DNA of 64,000 bases from Herbidospora mongoliensis (GCF_001570545.1 NZ_BBXD01000026.1:62001-126000); one strand, 5' to 3'. Numbered from the stretch's first letter, positions 42,135 through 49,708 are shown. A program made the numbers and translations. The notes: a model not told the origin generated them from the sequence alone.

Positions 42135-43720
42135 CCTCGGTGGCCAACGGAACCACCTACAAGACCTGCACATGCCGCGACGAGAAAGGAAAACGGCTCG
42201 GCGCCAACTGCCCGAAACTCCGCAGACCGAGCCGAGGCGGAGACCGCTGGAGCAGCACCCACGGCAAATGGGCCTACCAACTCGAACTACCGCCACACGC
42301 CGACGGCACGCGCCGCAACCCCCTGCGACGGACCGGATTCGACACCCAGGAAGAAGCCGAAGCCGAACTCGACCACGCCCGCGGCCTGCTCGCCCTGGAC
42401 GAAGACGCCCACGTCAAACGACGCATCACCGACCTGATCCTGGCGGTGCTGAAGAACACCAAGAAACTCCCCGACACCGAGGAGGTCCGGCGCAAGGCCC
42501 GCACGCACCAGGACCTCAACCGGCAGATCACCGTCGCCGAATGGCTCGAGGAGTTCCTGGCCCGCAAACGCCGGATCGAAGCCACCACCCGAAACGGCTA
42601 CGCCGCCCACGTCCGCATCTACCTCACCCCCTACCTGGGGGACATCCGGCTGGACCGCCTGCGGGTCTCCGACGTCGCCGGGATGTTCGACGCGATCGAG
42701 GAGTTCAACGACGTCATCGCCATCGAGCGGGCCAGCGGCGACCCGGAGCGGATCAAGAAGGTGCGCTATCGGCGGCCGGTCGGAGCCTCCTCGATGCACC
42801 GCATCCGCGCCACTCTGCGGCACGCCCTCAACATCGCGATCAAGCAAGACCGGCTGCGGGACTTCAACCCCGCCGCCGTCGTCGAACTCCCAGCCGTCAC
42901 CCGGCCCAAACCCGTCATCTGGACCGACGAACGGGTTACCCGCTGGCGAGCCGACTACAACGCCCGCACCGACCTGGCACGCCGGGCACGAGCCAGGGTG
43001 GACGTGATCGGCTGCTACATATCCACCCCGCGCCCCTCACCGGTCATGGTGTGGACACCCGCCCAGACCTCAACCTTCCTGACCCGCGCCGAACGCCACC
43101 GCCTCCACCTGCTGTACCGGCTGATCACCCTGCGAGGACTTCGCCGAGGCGAGGCGGTGGGCCTGCGCTGGCAGGACGTCAACTTCGCCGGCAACACGAT
43201 CGGCGTGCACTGGCAGATCACCCAACTCGGCTGGCAACCCGTCCAGGGCAAACCCAAAACCGACGCCAGCGACCGCGTCATCGCCGTCGACGCCGAGACG
43301 ATGAGACTCCTCAAAAAACACCGCGCCAACCAGGCCAAGGAACGCCTGGCGGCGGGAGACGCCTGGGCCGACAGCGGATTCGCCTTCACCGACGAACTCG
43401 GCCGGCCGCTACACCCGCAGATAGCAACCGACCAGTTTTACTGGATCGCCTTCGAAGCGGGCCTCCCGCCGGTCCGGCTGCACGACCTCCGCCACGGGGC
43501 CGCCTCCCTGATGCTGGCGGCGGGCGTCGAGATGAAGATCGTGCAGGAGACACTCGGCCATGTCTCCTCGACTTTCACTCGCGACACCTATACCAGCGTC
43601 TACCCGGAGGTCGCGGCAGCGGCGGCGGAATCGACGGCAGCCCTCCTGGCCACCCCGTCCCCGTCAGTTCTTTCTCATGGGCGACGCAAACCGAGTTCCG
43701 CGCGACGCTTCAGACACTGA
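42131..43720 (+). CDS. int: Tyrosine recombinase (phage/AICE-type integrase), complete
   Basis: 529 residues. Arm-binding-like N-terminus with a Cys/Lys-rich start (YKTCTCRDEKGKRLGANC), SAM-like core-binding domain (about 140-290) and a catalytic domain with Arg in GLRRGEAVGLRWQDV, Lys in KPKTDASDRV, His-x-x-Arg in RLHDLRHGAASLML, His in TLGHVSS and the Tyr nucleophile in RDTYTSVYPE. All catalytic residues are present. An insertion (RKKRRPVG-like region around 205-225) is common in long actinomycete integrases. It is inside the island, 6 kb from the right attachment site, and no copy of the 47-bp repeat is seen near its 3' end. Confidence 0.92.
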   Translation: MTSVANGTTYKTCTCRDEKGKRLGANCPKLRRPSRGGDRWSSTHGKWAYQLELPPHADGTRRNPLRRTGFDTQEEAEAELDHARGLLALDEDAHVKRRITDLILAVLKNTKKLPDTEEVRRKARTHQDLNRQITVAEWLEEFLARKRRIEATTRNGYAAHVRIYLTPYLGDIRLDRLRVSDVAGMFDAIEEFNDVIAIERASGDPERIKKVRYRRPVGASSMHRIRATLRHALNIAIKQDRLRDFNPAAVVELPAVTRPKPVIWTDERVTRWRADYNARTDLARRARARVDVIGCYISTPRPSPVMVWTPAQTSTFLTRAERHRLHLLYRLITLRGLRRGEAVGLRWQDVNFAGNTIGVHWQITQLGWQPVQGKPKTDASDRVIAVDAETMRLLKKHRANQAKERLAAGDAWADSGFAFTDELGRPLHPQIATDQFYWIAFEAGLPPVRLHDLRHGAASLMLAAGVEMKIVQETLGHVSSTFTRDTYTSVYPEVAAAAAESTAALLATPSPSVLSHGRRKPSSARRFRH

Positions 43721-43748
43721 TCCGGTAGTCACGAGGTGCTCAAGTAAG

Positions 43749-43796
43749 GCTGATTTCCAGATCAGCACAGGCCCGCTTCGAACTCGAGGCGGGCCT
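43749..43796. terminator. Two consecutive hairpins between convergent int and immA genes
   Basis: First hairpin GCTGAT/ATCAGC (43749-43754, 43761-43766); second, stronger one AGGCCCGC/GCGGGCCT (43769-43776, 43789-43796). They lie between converging genes and fit a bidirectional terminator. Confidence 0.65.
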
Positions 43797-43995
43797 ATGC
43801 TGTCTTCGGTGGGTGGGGGTGCATGAAGGACATGGGTCGACGCCGATATCTCGCCTATTTCGAAGCGCTCTGGCCCGCTCTCTGACAACCGAGTCGACTG
43901 TTGGACTGCGGGTCTGAGGGTGGTCGGCGCTGAGTCGGATGGCTGAGATTTGCCTCGCATTGCGGACTGGCTGGCCCGTCGTAGCAGGATGGAGT

Positions 43996-44595
43996 TCAGT
44001 TCGAGGTAGCGGTTGCCGACTTGCCGAAGCCGTATTTGAGTTCGGCTCGTTGCGCCCGCACACGCTGGCCCTTCATCTGCATCTGCGCGAACTGCTTGCT
44101 CACCCCGTAAGCCTCGGCGACGCGCGTGTTGTCCCAGCCGTCGAAGGCCATCCGCGCGGCTGCAGCGAGTGGAATCAACAGCTCGCCGGCCATGAACTTA
44201 GCTTCGTTCTCCTGTTTCTCATCGAACTGGCGCTTGTGGTCCTCTCCGAGGATCACCCTGTCGAAGGGGTGTTCCAGCAAGAAATGGCCGAGTTCGTGGG
44301 CGATGTTCGACCGGCGCCGGGCGAGGGAGTGGGACTCGTTCTCCACGATGAGACGTGCCGTGCCCAGCGGAACCAGCGCGGCGGACCACGCGGCCGCATC
44401 ACCGAGGGTGAAGTGACCAAAGGCTTCCGGGCTCACACCGTGATCGAGTAGATCCCCGATTCCGTAAACAGGGATCCCATGGGCGTCGGCCAGCGCGTAC
44501 GGATCGAGTGGATCTGTCGGGCTCAGCCCGAGCTCTGCCCGCTCCTCGAGCACGACCTCGCGCATCAGCGGCTGCGTCCACCCACCTCGGGCCAT
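43996..44595 (-). CDS. ImmA/IrrE-family metallopeptidase
   Basis: 199 residues. Zinc protease motif HELGH at 100-104 (SNIAHELGHFLLEHPF), with a downstream Glu in QENEAKFMAGELLIP that completes the gluzincin site, and a C-terminal helix-turn-helix-like stretch AEAYGVSKQFAQMQMKGQR. Family members cleave a cognate XRE repressor (ImmR, DdrO) upon DNA damage or other signals. Its ATG at 44595 directly follows the TAA of the XRE gene, so the two are translationally coupled. It most likely inactivates the XRE repressor that faces the ubiquitin-like operon. Confidence 0.9.
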   Translation of the reverse strand: MARGGWTQPLMREVVLEERAELGLSPTDPLDPYALADAHGIPVYGIGDLLDHGVSPEAFGHFTLGDAAAWSAALVPLGTARLIVENESHSLARRRSNIAHELGHFLLEHPFDRVILGEDHKRQFDEKQENEAKFMAGELLIPLAAAARMAFDGWDNTRVAEAYGVSKQFAQMQMKGQRVRAQRAELKYGFGKSATATSN

Positions 44596-44973
44596 TTAGC
44601 CCTCCCGGCCTTCTCGTTCGACCCGGAACCGCCGGGCTGCGGCGGCGATGACCTCTTCGAGGTACGCCACATCGTTCTCTGACAGATCACGACGCGCCCG
44701 CAGCAGGGGGGCGATGGAGGCCACGAGTTCCGGCTCCTCGTCGTCTGTTCGCATCGGATCCACGTAGAAGGACTCGGCTGGCATCCGCAGCCAGGTGGTC
44801 ATCGCCGCGAACGCCGTGACGTCCGGCTTCAAGCCGCTGGCCATGCGGGAGATCGTCGACGCTGACACGCCGATCTCCTTGGCCAACTGCCGCCACGATA
44901 GGTCCCTTTCGGTGCGCGCGGCATCCAGGGCCGCGTGCAGCGCCTTCACGTTGACCCCAGGGCTGTCGCTCAT
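44596..44973 (-). CDS. XRE-family repressor, partner of ImmA-type protease
   Basis: 125 residues. Helix-turn-helix at about 12-65: ARTERDLSWRQLAKEIGVSA, STISRMASGLKPDVTAFAAM, then a linker with MPAESFYVD and a C-terminal helix (ENDVAYLEEVIAAAARRFRV). ATG at 44973. Divergent from the Ubl operon, with a perfect palindrome between them, and followed without a gap by the protease gene. The likely role is repression of both divergent promoters, relieved by ImmA cleavage. Confidence 0.88.
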   Translation of the reverse strand: MSDSPGVNVKALHAALDAARTERDLSWRQLAKEIGVSASTISRMASGLKPDVTAFAAMTTWLRMPAESFYVDPMRTDDEEPELVASIAPLLRARRDLSENDVAYLEEVIAAAARRFRVEREGREG

Positions 44974-45031
44974 CCCGGGTGCCCCTGACTTCTACCAACG
45001 CTCGATATGTCGCTCACCCCTGCCACAGTAG

Positions 45032-45055
45032 CAGTGCTCGAAACTTCGAGCACTG
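45032..45055. promoter_or_regulatory. Perfect palindromic operator between XRE and ubiquitin-like operon
   Basis: CAGTGCTCGAA (45032-45042), two-base spacer AC, TTCGAGCACTG (45045-45055). The 11-bp arms match exactly. On the minus side TACTGT-like -10 sequence lies just beyond it, and on the plus side TCTACAT follows, so a repressor here could block both promoters. It does not match the actinobacterial LexA box (CGAAC-N4-GTTCG). Confidence 0.75.
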
Positions 45056-45110
45056 GTCTACATCTGGCGCAGGTGTGGACCGGGCTCGCCATGCGCCACA
45101 GGAGAAACCC

Positions 45111-45371
45111 ATGTCTCACGACGACCACGGGCGTCCGCCCGTCTCGATCATCGTCAACACCCGCTCGCACCCCTGGCGGGAGAAGGCCATCACTTTCGAG
45201 CAGCTCGTCGAGCTCGCCTACCCGGGCCAGCCGCCGACCGACCAGGACACCTTCACTGTCCGGTACAGCCGTGGCCACGACGGGCACGGAGCCGGAAGCC
45301 TGACCGCCGGCCGCAGTGTGAACGTCAAGAACGGAATGGTCTTCGATGTCGTCCGCACCTCTCGTTCGTGA
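45111..45371 (+). CDS. Multiubiquitin-type ubiquitin-like protein (single domain)
   Basis: 86 residues. A beta-grasp pattern of the multiubiquitin domain: VSIIVNTRSHPWREKAITFE, QLVELAYPG, TFTVRYSRGHDGHGAGSLTA, GRSVNVKNGMVFDVVRTSRS. Only one copy of the domain is present, and the C-terminus lacks the Gly-Gly tail of classical ubiquitin. ATG at 45111 has AGGAG seven bases upstream. It overlaps the E1 gene by 26 bases, so the two are translationally coupled. It is presumably the protein that the E1-like partner adenylates and transfers, or a binding platform for it. Confidence 0.85.
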   Translation: MSHDDHGRPPVSIIVNTRSHPWREKAITFEQLVELAYPGQPPTDQDTFTVRYSRGHDGHGAGSLTAGRSVNVKNGMVFDVVRTSRS

Positions 45372-46515
45372 TCCGGACCTGTCCCGCCTGCTCGACGACG
45401 GCTATGACGTCGTGGTGCAGGCGGGGCACCTGCTCGTCCGGCACATTCCCTACGTCACCGAGGCCGGGACCGTCCAATACGGATTCCTCGCCTACCCGGT
45501 CACCGTCAGCGGCGACCGGGTCGTCTCCGACACCGACCACCGCATCTGGTTCGGAGGCTCGGCACCGTGCGACGAGCACGGCCGCAGGCTGCCGATGGTC
45601 AACGACGAGTTCCGGGCGATTGCCGACGGTGTCCAGGCGAACTTCATGCTGTCCTCCAAACCGGGCCCGAACGGCTACCCCGACCAGTACACCAAGGTCA
45701 CCGCCTACACCCGGATGATCGCCGACCAGGCACAGGCACTGGACCCGATGGTCACGGCCATCCCGGGAGCGGCCTGGCAGGAAGTCGAGGACGACTCGCC
45801 CTTCGTCTACCGCGACACTGCCACCTCGCGGGCCGGGCTTGCGACGGTCCACCGTCGCTTCCGGGGCCACCACATTGCGATCATCGGACTCGGCGGCACC
45901 GGCGGGTACATCGTGGACCAGGTCGCCAAGACCGAGGTCGAGTCGATCCTGCTCATCGACGGAGACCACTTCGACAACCACAACGCCTTCCGCGCACCGG
46001 GCGCGGCACCGCTGGAGACACTCCGAGAACGCCCGAACAAGGCCGCCTACTTCGCGTCGGTCTACTCCCGGATGCACCGCGGCATCACGACGCACGAGCA
46101 CTACCTCGACGAGGACAACCTCGAAGTCCTGTCTGGGGTCACCTTCGTGTTCCTGGCCTCGGACGACGCGCTGAGCAAAATCCCGATCATGGACTGGCTG
46201 GAGACCCGAGGCGTGCCGTTCATCGACGTCGGCATGGGCATCGAGGAGATCGATGGCAAGCTCACGGGCCTGCTGCGAGTCTCCACCAGCCTGCCGCAAC
46301 GTCGCGCAGAAGCCCGTCGCAGAATCCCGGCCCCGGCCCCGGAACGCGACGACTACGGCCGCAACATCCAGACCGCCGACCTCAACGCGCTCAACGCACT
46401 TCTCGCTGTCGGCCGCTGGAAACGCCACATCGGCGTCTATGCCGATATGACCAACGAGGCCTTCACCACCTATTCACTGATCACGAACGAGATCGCCAAC
46501 GAGGACCTGCCATGA
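45346..46515 (+). CDS. DUF6791 + ThiF/E1-like ubiquitin-activating fusion
   Basis: 389 residues. The N-terminal part (about 1-165) is of the DUF6791 type with HRIWFGGSAPCDEHG; the C-terminal part is a ThiF/MoeB/E1 adenylation domain with IAIIGLGGTGGYIVDQVA (ATP loop) and SILLIDGDHFDNHNAF (Asp-x-Asp region), then FVFLASDDALSKIPIMDWL. The whole protein has a single Cys, Cys75, in the N-terminal domain; the E1 domain has none. This suggests that the DUF6791 domain carries the thioester-forming (E2-like) Cys, or that the pathway works without an E1 thioester. It overlaps both neighbours. Known link: DUF6791-ThiF fusions accompany multiubiquitin and DUF6527 genes. Confidence 0.88.
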   Translation: MSSAPLVRDPDLSRLLDDGYDVVVQAGHLLVRHIPYVTEAGTVQYGFLAYPVTVSGDRVVSDTDHRIWFGGSAPCDEHGRRLPMVNDEFRAIADGVQANFMLSSKPGPNGYPDQYTKVTAYTRMIADQAQALDPMVTAIPGAAWQEVEDDSPFVYRDTATSRAGLATVHRRFRGHHIAIIGLGGTGGYIVDQVAKTEVESILLIDGDHFDNHNAFRAPGAAPLETLRERPNKAAYFASVYSRMHRGITTHEHYLDEDNLEVLSGVTFVFLASDDALSKIPIMDWLETRGVPFIDVGMGIEEIDGKLTGLLRVSTSLPQRRAEARRRIPAPAPERDDYGRNIQTADLNALNALLAVGRWKRHIGVYADMTNEAFTTYSLITNEIANEDLP

Positions 46516-46904
46516 CTGCGGTCGCGTTCCTGCGCCCGGAGTTCGTCGAAAGCTTCCCTCCGGAGATGACGCACGGAGTCCTCTACGTCTCCATCCCCTA
46601 CGCGACCTGCGGACACCTATGCGCCTGCGGCTGCGGACAAGAGATCGTCACCCCGCTGTCACCCGCACAGTGGGCACTAACCTACGACGGCCAGAACGTT
46701 TCCCTACGTCCTTCGATCGGTAACTGGGGGCTGCCCTGCTACTCCCACTACTGGATCAAGGAAGGCGCGGTGCGGTGGAGCCGCCGCTACACGGCCGACG
46801 AGATCGCCGACAACCGGGCTCGCGACCGAAGAGACCTGCGGGAGCACCTCGATCAAGACCGCCCAGGCCCGATTTCGAAGATGATTCGCCGCCTCTGGCC
46901 ATAA
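46512..46904 (+). CDS. DUF6527 family zinc-binding-type protein
   Basis: 130 residues. CGHLCACGCGQEIVTPLSPA with four closely spaced Cys, followed by WALTYDGQNVSLRPSIGNWG and LPCYSHYWI (Cys, His) give a probable zinc site; this is the DUF6527 signature. Third gene of the ubiquitin-like operon; its ATG overlaps the E1 stop (ATGA). It has no JAB/DUB motif, so its part in conjugation or removal of the Ubl is unknown. The basic C-terminal tail RRLREH/MIRRLWP type region may contact nucleic acid or membrane. Confidence 0.82.
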   Translation: MTAVAFLRPEFVESFPPEMTHGVLYVSIPYATCGHLCACGCGQEIVTPLSPAQWALTYDGQNVSLRPSIGNWGLPCYSHYWIKEGAVRWSRRYTADEIADNRARDRRDLREHLDQDRPGPISKMIRRLWP

Positions 46905-47037
46905 CTCTGCGAGGTGAAGCCTTCAACCCACGTGCGACTTCGGGGCGAAATGGGAACTCCGACCTCGGTCTGATTCCGCGTGAGGTGAGGAACCGATCGC
47001 GTCATCGGTCGGCGGCATCGAGTTCAGGGGACGACTG

Positions 47038-48114
47038 TCATGTCGGGTTTCCTGTTGGGTCATCGAGCAGATCGAATCGGAGGTCCACGAAGATCTTGTC
47101 GATCGGTACATCGTGGGCGCGACAGTACGACACGATGTCTTCCCACTGCAGGTCGCCGGGATGTGGTCGCGTGGCCACGTATGGGCCGACGAAGGTGTCG
47201 AAGTGCATGTCCTCGTATTCGATCTTCGCGAACCTCCGTCCGATCAGCTGACCCACCCGACTGACCACCTCCTGCTCGGTCATCCTTGTGAAATCCATCA
47301 ACTCCTGGATTTCAACGGCGTATGTTGCACCGATTTCCACTTGCCCGACGAGGTCACGGCCGTGTTGCAAGAGGAGGGCGAGCATCACTCGGGCAGGTCG
47401 GCTGAGGCTCTGGATGCTCTCCGCGAACGTGGCCATAGCCGCGACATTGCCGTCCCGGATCTCGGAATCGTCATCGTCTTCCCACTGGTGATGGGCGAGA
47501 AAAGCCTTCAACGTGCGAGCAGGACTCACGGCGGTGTCCTCGGTCCGATCGGCGACGAGAACCGGTTCGTGGCCGGCCAGAACCGAGATAGCCTCCGGGC
47601 CGCAAAAATGCTCGACCCAGTGTCGGCCGAAGAATTCGTCCACGAGACGTGGGTGATCTTTCAGTAAAGTTGAAACTTCCTGAGAGCCCCATGAAACGAA
47701 GACGATTCCAAGCTGTGCCAGTCGTTCACTCTGCTTCCGGATTTCGGTGTCAAGCTGTGTTTTGCGCAGATCGAAGGAAGTGGCGAAGTAGAACGAGGCG
47801 GTCTTGTCTGCCCATTCGCCGACCAGGAAATCGTTGACAGCTTTCTTGATCCTTGCGGCGGTGAGAGTCTTGACCCGACGTGACTGCAGGACGGCGTAAA
47901 CCCTCTCTCCGTCTCCCTCGTTCGTCGGAGGCACTGAGCGCCGCGCGTAGACGTCGATCCCATCCTGCGCTTGCCCTGCCACACCGAACAGCCTGGCATC
48001 GACACGTTCGACAATCTGCAATAGCCGTTGGAACAGATGCTCAGCGTCGACCCATTCCAGTTGGTCGATAGGCAACATCTGGGGCCTGGTATTGATTGGC
48101 GGCATAGGTTTCAT
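47038..48114 (-). CDS. Protein with Mrr-like (PD-(D/E)XK) N-terminal domain
   Basis: 358 residues from the ATG at 48114; an ATG at 48078 is an alternative, and neither has a good ribosome-binding site. The N-terminal region (about 10-140) reads VAGQAQDGIDVYARR...VYAVLQSRRV...ARIKKAVNDFLVGEW, an arrangement seen in Mrr-like restriction-endonuclease folds, with Asp in DGIDV and Gln-x-Arg in place of Glu-x-Lys, so catalysis may be altered. The rest is helical and unassigned, with a possible winged-helix-like segment around 245-310. It lies 13 bases after the AbiGi-like gene on the same strand, so the two form an operon. Probably defence-related; the target is unknown. Confidence 0.6.
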   Translation of the reverse strand: MKPMPPINTRPQMLPIDQLEWVDAEHLFQRLLQIVERVDARLFGVAGQAQDGIDVYARRSVPPTNEGDGERVYAVLQSRRVKTLTAARIKKAVNDFLVGEWADKTASFYFATSFDLRKTQLDTEIRKQSERLAQLGIVFVSWGSQEVSTLLKDHPRLVDEFFGRHWVEHFCGPEAISVLAGHEPVLVADRTEDTAVSPARTLKAFLAHHQWEDDDDSEIRDGNVAAMATFAESIQSLSRPARVMLALLLQHGRDLVGQVEIGATYAVEIQELMDFTRMTEQEVVSRVGQLIGRRFAKIEYEDMHFDTFVGPYVATRPHPGDLQWEDIVSYCRAHDVPIDKIFVDLRFDLLDDPTGNPT

Positions 48115-48127
48115 CGTTTTAAATTTC

Positions 48128-48829
48128 TTATGGCATGAGGTGCAGGGCCGCGCCATCCCAGTAGAGATGCTCGGCATCGGTCCACGAGGTCGGGTAGCGG
48201 TTCAACCGGACGGCTTCTGGCGTGAATTCGGGGAACACATCGGGAGGCAGAGGTTCACCTGTATAGCTGTTCACCCACTCTGTGGCTACAGGGCTGGGCT
48301 TCCAATCTGGGTCGCCGATGAGAACTGCGGCGACCATCTTGGGTTTGAGAACGACGGACTCGCCTGGAACCCGCCATTCACGTTCCCAGCTGAAATCCAG
48401 TAACCCACGTCCGTCAGTCCGGATTGGATTTCCCCAGACCTGCACGTCTTCGGGCCACTGCTGGTGGGCCGACTCGGGGGGATAAGCGATGCCTCCGCCA
48501 CCGGCCGCGATGACATCGGCGCGGCGAAGCAAGATGCCCCAAGGGGGCATCCCCCGCTCGGCGAGCATGTGTAAGAGATGATCGCCAGGGCTCTCGGACA
48601 GGCACACGGCTGGCCCGTGGGCGCGGAAAGGAGTGAATCCGCGGATGGTTTGAGTGGTGAGGATGGAGTTCAAGCGCTCCTGAGGGGTCATCGCCCGAAT
48701 CGGAGGGGGTACGTGGGGAGTGATCGGCGACCATGCCTTCCGACCACAGAAGTGGATCAGAAAGTTGCTCTGGCCGGGTCCGGTAGAGGACAGAATCGGC
48801 GGCAACGGAGCATGGTCGGGATACGTCAT
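48128..48829 (-). CDS. AbiGi-like abortive infection protein
   Basis: 233 residues. Pattern LIHFCGRKAWSP near residue 24, TPQERLNSILTTQTIRGFTP, HGPAVCLSESPGDHLLHMLA, WGILLRRADVIAAGGG, and LLDFSWEREWRVPGESVVLK, which resembles the AbiGi/abortive-infection antitoxin family. ATG at 48829; the ribosome-binding site is weak. First gene of a two-gene minus-strand operon with the Mrr-like protein. The usual toxin partner AbiGii is not recognised, so the Mrr-like protein may play the effector role. Family assignment is by pattern only. Confidence 0.65.
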   Translation of the reverse strand: MTYPDHAPLPPILSSTGPGQSNFLIHFCGRKAWSPITPHVPPPIRAMTPQERLNSILTTQTIRGFTPFRAHGPAVCLSESPGDHLLHMLAERGMPPWGILLRRADVIAAGGGGIAYPPESAHQQWPEDVQVWGNPIRTDGRGLLDFSWEREWRVPGESVVLKPKMVAAVLIGDPDWKPSPVATEWVNSYTGEPLPPDVFPEFTPEAVRLNRYPTSWTDAEHLYWDGAALHLMP

Positions 48830-48998
48830 GATGCTTATGATCTCGTTATTTGAGAGCAGGCCGGACCAAACGGCTCAATGGGGCAACCGGGGCGGACTGC
48901 CTTATTGGCGGGCAAGCACAGCCAGTGCTCAAGTGAGCCGCCCTCTGGCCGCCATGTCCCTTGAGGTGGCTGAGATGGGCGACGCGCAGTTCGCGTGG

Positions 48999-49355
48999 CT
49001 ACCGGCTTCTGGTCCATACGGGCTGCTCGCAGCGTCGCGTGACGCCCCTGATGCCGGTGCACATCTTGATCACGTCGATGTGGCTGAAGATGGTGCTCTT
49101 CTCGCTGCATCCCCACTCGGCTCCGTTGGTGTCGGCGACGGTATGGATGCCGAGGATCGAGGTGGCGTACTCGGCCTCGACATACAGGTTGTCGGCCTTG
49201 TTGTCGCACACCACGATGTGCTGGCGGTCCTCCGAGACATGAATGCTCCCGGCGGCGGTCGAGTGGCCCCATTCCGGGCCGGGATCAGCGGGCGCTGCGG
49301 ACGCGGCGACCGTCGCGGCGAGGACAGCCGAGAGGATGAACGCACGAACAAGCAC
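48999..49355 (-). CDS. Small secreted four-cysteine protein
   Basis: 118 residues. A signal peptide at 1-20 (MLVRAFILSAVLAATVAASA) is followed by about 98 mature residues with four Cys (VVCDN, WGCSE, KMCTG, RRCEQ), enough for two disulphides. No family recognised. GTG at 49355 gives the signal peptide; GGA is about nine bases upstream. It is the last gene before the right attachment site. On the outer side it could be a small binding or inhibitor protein; this is a guess. Confidence 0.65.
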   Translation of the reverse strand: MLVRAFILSAVLAATVAASAAPADPGPEWGHSTAAGSIHVSEDRQHIVVCDNKADNLYVEAEYATSILGIHTVADTNGAEWGCSEKSTIFSHIDVIKMCTGIRGVTRRCEQPVWTRSR

Positions 49356-49661
49356 AACGATCCGTTCCAGGAGGGGCCGTCAAAACGGCTGCCATCCTGA
49401 ACGACCTTCACCCCGGCCTCGGCGTGTTGACCAAGGCTTGACCCCAAGCCGACCTGGTCCAGGAGGGCGGCGCTCGTAAGCCCGCCTTCGAGTGATGTTC
49501 TATGGCCGTCAGATCGATCCGACATGACGCCGGCCCACTTAGCGATCTTCGCCCTGGCATGCGGACGTACCAATGAGCAATCGCCGAGCAACCAAGGCCG
49601 ATCTCGCCTCGCTGTCCGAGGCCCCAAACCGGGGCATAACCACCGGTCAAATCGGGACAAG
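49356..49661. other. Right end of island, 306 bases without gene
   Basis: No coding signal. A small hairpin GCCCC-AAACC-GGGGC lies at 49621-49635, 27 bases from the attachment site; it could be a recombinase-arm or terminator feature. Confidence 0.4.
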
Positions 49662-49708
49662 AGTGGTGGGGCGCCAGGGATTCGAACCCTGAACCTACGG
49701 ATTAAAAG
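49662..49708. repeat. Right attachment site copy inside tRNA-Lys
   Basis: 47 bases identical to 16565-16611. They cover the 3' CCA, the acceptor 3' strand, the T-arm and the anticodon stem-loop 3' part of the intact tRNA-Lys gene, so the host tRNA is preserved at this end. Confidence 0.92.

Larger units (their letters stand above)
16565..49708. mobile_element. tRNA-Lys-integrated genomic island, about 33 kb
   Basis: Bounded by the 47-bp direct repeats at 16565-16611 and 49662-49708, with the intact tRNA-Lys at the right end and its 3' end facing the island, the standard geometry for tyrosine-recombinase integration. It contains a complete excisionase-integrase pair (41.9-43.7 kb), candidate anti-phage modules, an FxLD lanthipeptide cluster, regulators and broken genes. 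Parts (about 17-22 kb) are visibly lower in GC; for example the line 20101-20160 has 26 G/C in 60. No replication initiator, FtsK/TraB-type transfer ATPase or relaxase is seen, so if mobile it would need help. The integrase is 6 kb away from the nearer end, so the present island may be a composite. Confidence 0.8.

Noticed and set aside
43721-43995. Attachment site for the internal integrase next to its 3' end
   Set aside because: Only terminator-like hairpins are seen; no match to the 47-bp tRNA-Lys repeat or to another tRNA 3' end in the window.
45032-45055. LexA/SOS box
   Set aside because: The palindrome is TCGAA-AC-TTCGA at its centre and lacks the CGAAC-N4-GTTCG form of actinobacterial LexA sites; an XRE operator fits better.
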